Positions 60,051-64,000 of a DNA stretch of 64,000 bases are shown here, one piece after another (position 1 is the stretch's first letter; each line of letters opens with the position of its first letter). The stretch lies in the NCBI RefSeq assembly GCF_047511655.1, contig NC_133399.1, positions 7,071,333 through 7,135,332 on the forward strand. The letters are read 5' to 3'. Below the pieces are notes generated by a model that ran no database searches, had not been told where the DNA came from, and was given only the letters and a program-made list of their open reading frames with translations. Made by a program: the position numbers and the translations under genes. The DNA comes from Castor canadensis. Lineage: Eukaryota; Chordata; Mammalia; Rodentia; Castoridae.

Positions 60051-60309
60051 TTTTGGAAGAGTTTTTGAAAATGACAAAATGTAGTGTGTTGAATGTCATA
60101 GAGAGAAAAAGTATAAGAGCAAATTTTTAAAATAAATTGTAGTAAAATCCTGAAATCAGAAAAAGACAAACTCTAGAAGCAAAATACAAGGGGAAATTTC
60201 TAATTCACCCATCTAATCAAATAACCCCATCTCTGACCTTGAGGCTTGAGTCCCACAATCATGGGCACTTACTTAATCTCAGAACAATTGTTTCATTGTT
60301 TCTGTCTGG
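60051..60309. other. OR unit C downstream flank, proximal part
   Basis: No gene. Similar to 43,920-44,090 (for example 'tgaaatcagaaaaa' followed by an A-rich stretch) just downstream of the unit B pseudogene. Confidence 0.5.
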
Positions 60310-61205
60310 AAAGAACACTTCAGTGCGGTCTCAGAGCACTGTTGATGTCTTTGTTCCTCAGACTATAGATGAAGCAGTTCTGCATGGGGGCAGCCACACT
60401 GTATATTACTGAAGCTATTGAAGTGGAGTGTGAGTTTTGGGGCACAGCAGAACTAAGGTACCTTCCTATGCTTGTGCTATAAAATAAGGAGACCACTGAG
60501 AGGTGAGACACACAGGTGGAAAATGCTTTGTACTTCTCTTGAGCTGATGATATTGAACAGATGGAAAAAAACTGACTTAGAGTAAGAGAAAAGAGTACCA
60601 GCAAGAGGTCAGCAAGTCATCACCAGAGCTGCCAAATCACATCATTAAGAAAAGCATCAAGCATGCATGGTGGACAGCCTGATTAAGTTCAGAAAAAGTA
60701 TGGGATTTTCATGCCTATTTAGAAGGACAGTTGTAGCACTATTAACCTTTTTAGGATGGAATTCAGGAAGCTTACCATCCAGGACACCAGAGCTAGCAAC
60801 ACACAGAGCCATGAATTCATGATGACTGTGTAGTGCAGGGGGTGGCAGATGGCCACAAAGAGGTCATAGGATATCACAGTCAGCAGAAAAGTGTTCAATC
60901 TTGCAAAGAGTAGAAAAAAATGCATTTGAGTGATGCAATCTTCATAACTTATCACCTTTCTGTGTGTTGCAATGTTCACCAGCATCTTTAGGCCAGTTGT
61001 GAATGTGAAGCAGATATCCACAAAGGAAAAAGTACGTTGGCATGTACAGGTGGGAGTCTGAGATGGTGGCCAGGATGATGGGCAGATTCTTAATCACAAA
61101 GAGCAGTTACATGGACAGGAACAGTCCAAAGACAATGGGTTGCACCCTGAGGTCCACTGGAATTACCAGAAGGAGAAATTCTGAAATTCTTCACTCATTC
61201 ATTAA
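60310..61205 (-). pseudogene. Olfactory receptor pseudogene, OR7-like (unit C)
   Basis: Two long pieces are open on the minus strand. 60,719-61,021 covers [33 protein letters not shown]...[19 protein letters not shown] (TM2-TM4; DRF changed to DLF). 60,320-60,604 covers [36 protein letters not shown]...[16 protein letters not shown] (TM6-TM7; the usual PMLNPF is PMQNCF). The N terminus (SEFLLLVIPVDL-like, near 61,150-61,185) and the loop 2/TM5 part (60,605-60,718) are in other frames. The start Met region is degraded. It follows the same orientation as the other two OR copies. Confidence 0.9.
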
Positions 61206-61664
61206 CCACATGTGGTTGAAGTCACAAGGAAAAAATGAGAAAAAAGACACTGACACAATCATGAACAATAAAACTTGACATAAATTCTGCCTTCTGTATT
61301 CTACAGTTAAGATGTGAATTCCTATGTGTTACATATCAGTCTGCTCCTGCCATTTCTAAATTTGAAAATCCTGTCCTCTTTTTCCTAGAGGCTATGGATT
61401 CAACTATTTTTACATGTTAGTACATTTATGCTCTGGAGGTATACAATTTAGTGATGATCTTGCATCAGGCACTATAGAGAAATGATTGACCTGTAAAGGC
61501 ATCATATATTCCTAAAATCTAATGATGAAAATATGATGTACACACTAAGTTAAATACAGGAAGGTAAAAAATAATAATTTCTATTGTTCAGTGATGATCA
61601 ATTGAAATATTTTCTTTGTTAATCCATCTGTTAGCCCTATGTTCTGTTGTTTATATTATTAGTT
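61206..61664. other. No recognised feature upstream of the unit C pseudogene
   Basis: AT-rich, no reading frame of note. I could not see the similarity to the unit A or B upstream flanks that the other copies share, so the unit C duplication may stop near the gene. Confidence 0.4.
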
Positions 61665-61875
61665 ACTTTTTTGTGGTATGAGCTTTGAACTTAGTGTGTC
61701 ACACTTGCTAGGCAGACACATGAACAATTCATTCCCCCTCCATCCTTTTTTCTTTGGCTTTAGCTGTTTTTTAGTTGGGCCTTGTATATTTCCTCAGAAC
61801 TGGCCTTGGTTAGGATTCCTCCTACTTATGCCTGCAGTAGCATGGATTACAGGTGAGCACCACCACAACTTGTCT
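61665..61875 (-). mobile_element. SINE of the 'gcttgctaggcaga' family, best copy
   Basis: About 210 bases with the block order seen in this family: 'gtggtatgagctttgaact', 'cacttgctaggcagacac', 'tttggctttagctgttttt', 'ctggccttggttaggattc', 'ctacttatgcctgcagtag' and 'attacaggtgagcaccacc'. From memory, this SINE is common in beaver-like rodents. Confidence 0.7.
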
Positions 61876-62489
61876 AGCACAGTCAAGATCAAGGTCCTGG
61901 GTTCCATCCATAGAATTGCCAAGTGTTCCAAAGATGTTTTGTTAGTAAAGAAAAAGAAAAATGGAAAGAGAGGAGACATTGTAAGGAAAAAAAAAACCTT
62001 TATTTTTCTGGCTGCATTCCAATTACAACTATATCCATTTGGGTAGAAGTAATGTAAGAAGAAGATTAAAAACATATTTCAAAAGGAATAAAGTATTTTT
62101 GGGTGTAATGATAGGAGGAATACCCTTTTGGGAAAAACAAGCACATAGAGAAGATTTAATCAAAAATTCAAAAATGTAAACCTGCAAGAACAACCAAACC
62201 CTGCCCAGTTTTTATATGAAATATTAAGAAATATTTTTTCCTTTAGCATTCAGTATCATGTGTTTAATTGGGTGTTTATGTTGAATTGCATTCTAGCTGA
62301 AGCATAATGATGCTGCATGTGATTGGGATAAAATGTGCTGTTCCAATAAATCTATATCCACACAGTGATCAAGTCAGAGTGAGTGGCTCAGCATTCACCT
62401 CAAACATTTATCTTTTTTTCCACTGAAAATATTTTAAAATTCTCTGTTGTAGCTATTTTGTAGCATAAAAATGACTATTGTTATCTCTA
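61876..62489. other. No recognised feature
   Basis: Mixed AT-rich sequence with an A-rich run near 61,985. No gene or nameable repeat is seen. Confidence 0.4.
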
Positions 62490-62700
62490 GATATTCTAAT
62501 CCTCAGGAGATCACAAATTGTAACCTATCTTCCTGTGATTTTGTCCTCATTGTCAACCTTTCCCCGTTTTCACTCTCCCCACCCCCCACTCTCTGGTAAC
62601 CACTCTTCTACTCTCTACTTCTGTGAGATTGACTTTTTAGAGTTCAAATGGAAAACTACTAGTTATTTCTCATCATATGCAATATGTCAGGCACAAATAG
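62490..62700 (-). mobile_element. Probable ancient L1 3' UTR fragment
   Basis: 'ctctggtaaccactcttcta' with 'ctctctacttctgtgag' is typical of the 3' UTR of ancient mammalian L1 copies read from the minus strand. Confidence 0.5.
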
Positions 62701-62759
62701 ACAAATGATAATTGAATTTTTAACACATAATAGCTGAGGAGGCAGAGATTTTTCTCCAT

Positions 62760-64000
62760 TTCCTTGTGTGACATCTTTTCTGCATCATTCCAGAGCTTTC
62801 TGTTTTGAATTTTGTGGAGATACTCAATGTACACACACAAGTGGTGTCTCTGGTTTCATCCAGTGTCAGAGCCAGCAGTGGGACTGTGCCTGTGTGATTT
62901 GGCATTTGGCCTGTGAGAAAGCTCCAAGGAACTGAGACTATGGTTTCAGGACCAGACCTTGCCTGTATGATTTGATATCTGGCCTTGTGAGAAAGCTCCA
63001 AGGAACTGAGACAAAGGTCTCAGGACCAGACCTTGCCCATGTAATTTGGCATCTGGCCTTGTGAGAAAGGTTCCCCAGAAGGCTTTGTGTCCTTCAGATG
63101 TAAATAAGAAAGTTATACTGACCATGTGCTTCTCCTGCCCTCTCTGTTCCCATTTTAAGAGAGACATAACAAAGAGCTAATTTTAACTGTGCTTCCTGTA
63201 CTAATGTAACATTGACACACAATACTTGGCATGCTTTTTCTGACCAAATGCTCTCTGTGAAAAAACAGTTCATAAAAAACAGAAGTGATCTTCAATAAAG
63301 TGGCTATTGAGCACAATTTGATAGTCCCCCCATCTTTTCTGGCTCCAGTCATCCAGGTCCAACCAATAAATGGCAACAGCTAGCACCCTGAACAGGAACC
63401 TGAAGGATACTTTTGAAAGTGGTGCGGAGACCCTCACAGAAGGAGGTAAGTGAGACAAGATGGGGCAAAATCAGTGCAGAGTCCAGCCTTTTCTTTCACT
63501 CTTGCATCATTTTTTATTATGAGGAGGAGCTCGAGTTTCCAAACAACAGTTAAAGGACTGTTTAGAAGTAATTTGTGAGTATAATCCTTGGTTTCCTGAG
63601 GAAGGTTCTTTACATGAAGAAGTTTGGGAGCGAGCATGTGAAAATGTTGAAAAGGCATACATACAAGGGAGAAAAAAATACCTGTTCATTTTTGGATAAC
63701 ATGGGCGCTGGTTAAATCTGTAATTCTTATACTTGGGTGAGAGAGAAGGGAAGAAAATTTAGAAAAAGATACTGTTGCATCCCTTCATGAGTATGAATTA
63801 GATGAAGAAGATATGGAAAAAATCACTAAGGAAAGTAAATGATGCTTCAGTTATGGCTTTACTGTGCCAGAGGAAACTGAAAGTAAACCGCAGCAATTTC
63901 AATGGCTCCTCCAAGAGAAACTGCTGATCTTTATCCTCCTCTACCAGAGGACAAGGAATGGGAAGAGCACTCCGATAGGGTGAACATTGAAGAGGAAATG
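62760..64000 (+). mobile_element. Fossil betaretrovirus-like (ERV-K class) provirus, 5' end
   Basis: The left part (about 62,760-63,370, start uncertain) looks like an LTR, with U3-type tandem repeats and a polyadenylation signal AATAAA at 63,294-63,299. A primer-binding-site-like stretch of lysine-tRNA type follows from about 63,371. A gag-like region begins near 63,460 with Met-Gly-Gln, as in betaretroviral Gag, and runs off the right edge. Only the 5' end is in the window. It looks decayed, with several breaks in the visible part, so I read it as an old, inactive copy. Confidence 0.75.
62888..63070 (+). repeat. Tandem ~73-bp repeats in the LTR U3 region
   Basis: Two full units (62,888-62,960 and 62,961-63,034) and a partial third (63,035 to about 63,070). 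They share 'gtgagaaagctccaaggaac' and 'caggaccagaccttgcc'. Such repeats in U3 are often enhancers in retroviral LTRs; that role is inferred. Confidence 0.88.

Noticed and set aside
62720-63376. Open frames crossing the LTR on the minus strand
   Set aside because: They arise from the tandem U3 repeats and show no known protein family.
1-64000. CRISPR arrays, bacterial operons, tRNA or rRNA genes
   Set aside because: None was seen. The only regularly spaced direct repeats are the microsatellites, the 117-bp triplication, the L1 5' UTR units and the LTR repeats.

Overview
The window looks like a piece of a rodent nuclear genome. It is AT-rich and made mostly of L1 (LINE-1) copies in several age classes. 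The short elements are of two kinds: B1/7SL-like SINEs with the usual 'gttcaaggtc' B box, and a second SINE family with a '...gcttgctaggcaga...' core. From memory, the young L1 3' ends (a C/G-rich tract followed by 'catatgaataataaaa') and the second SINE family resemble those of beaver-type rodents (Castorimorpha). No database was searched, so the species is a guess.

Layout. (1) 1-21,775 is a huge inverted repeat. The left arm (1-8,672, open to the left) and the right arm (13,104-21,775) are mirror images around coordinate sum 21,776. I saw four substitutions and no net length change. The spacer is 4,431 bp. The arms carry nested L1 pieces and a block homologous to the upstream flank of the olfactory receptor (OR) gene further right. 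The spacer carries the matching downstream flank, but no OR coding region survives between them. (2) 21,776-24,900 is an old L1 with a small young L1 tail inserted in it. (3) 24,900-30,600 is OR unit A, with the only intact host gene I can support: an OR7-like receptor on the minus strand at 26,350-27,312. (4) 30,600-35,520 holds SINEs, microsatellites and old L1 (minus). (5) 36,033-42,119 is a near full-length young L1 (L1-A, plus) flanked by an 18-bp target duplication. It is nested in an older L1. (6) 43,440-47,330 is OR unit B, with a broken OR7 gene at 44,095-45,003 and a local triplication. (7) 47,395-52,270 is rearranged older L1. (8) 52,687-59,694 is a second near full-length young L1 (L1-B, minus) with a perfect 15-bp target duplication, again inside an older L1. 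(9) 60,050-61,210 is OR unit C, with a third, broken OR7 gene. (10) From about 62,700 to the right edge is the 5' end of an old betaretrovirus-like (ERV-K class) copy.

How the parts relate. The region is a small OR7 gene cluster, all on the minus strand, that grew by segmental duplication and was then heavily invaded by L1. Shared and private insertions order some events. A B1-like SINE lies at the matching place in units A and B, so it predates that duplication. A short L1 tail in unit A is missing from the matching place in the palindrome spacer, so it came later. No RNA genes, CRISPR arrays or prokaryotic features were seen. The most unusual feature is the near-identical inverted repeat, which is either a very recent or gene-converted palindrome or an assembly artefact. 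The second is a long open antisense frame in the L1 5' UTR that is partly kept in two L1 copies.
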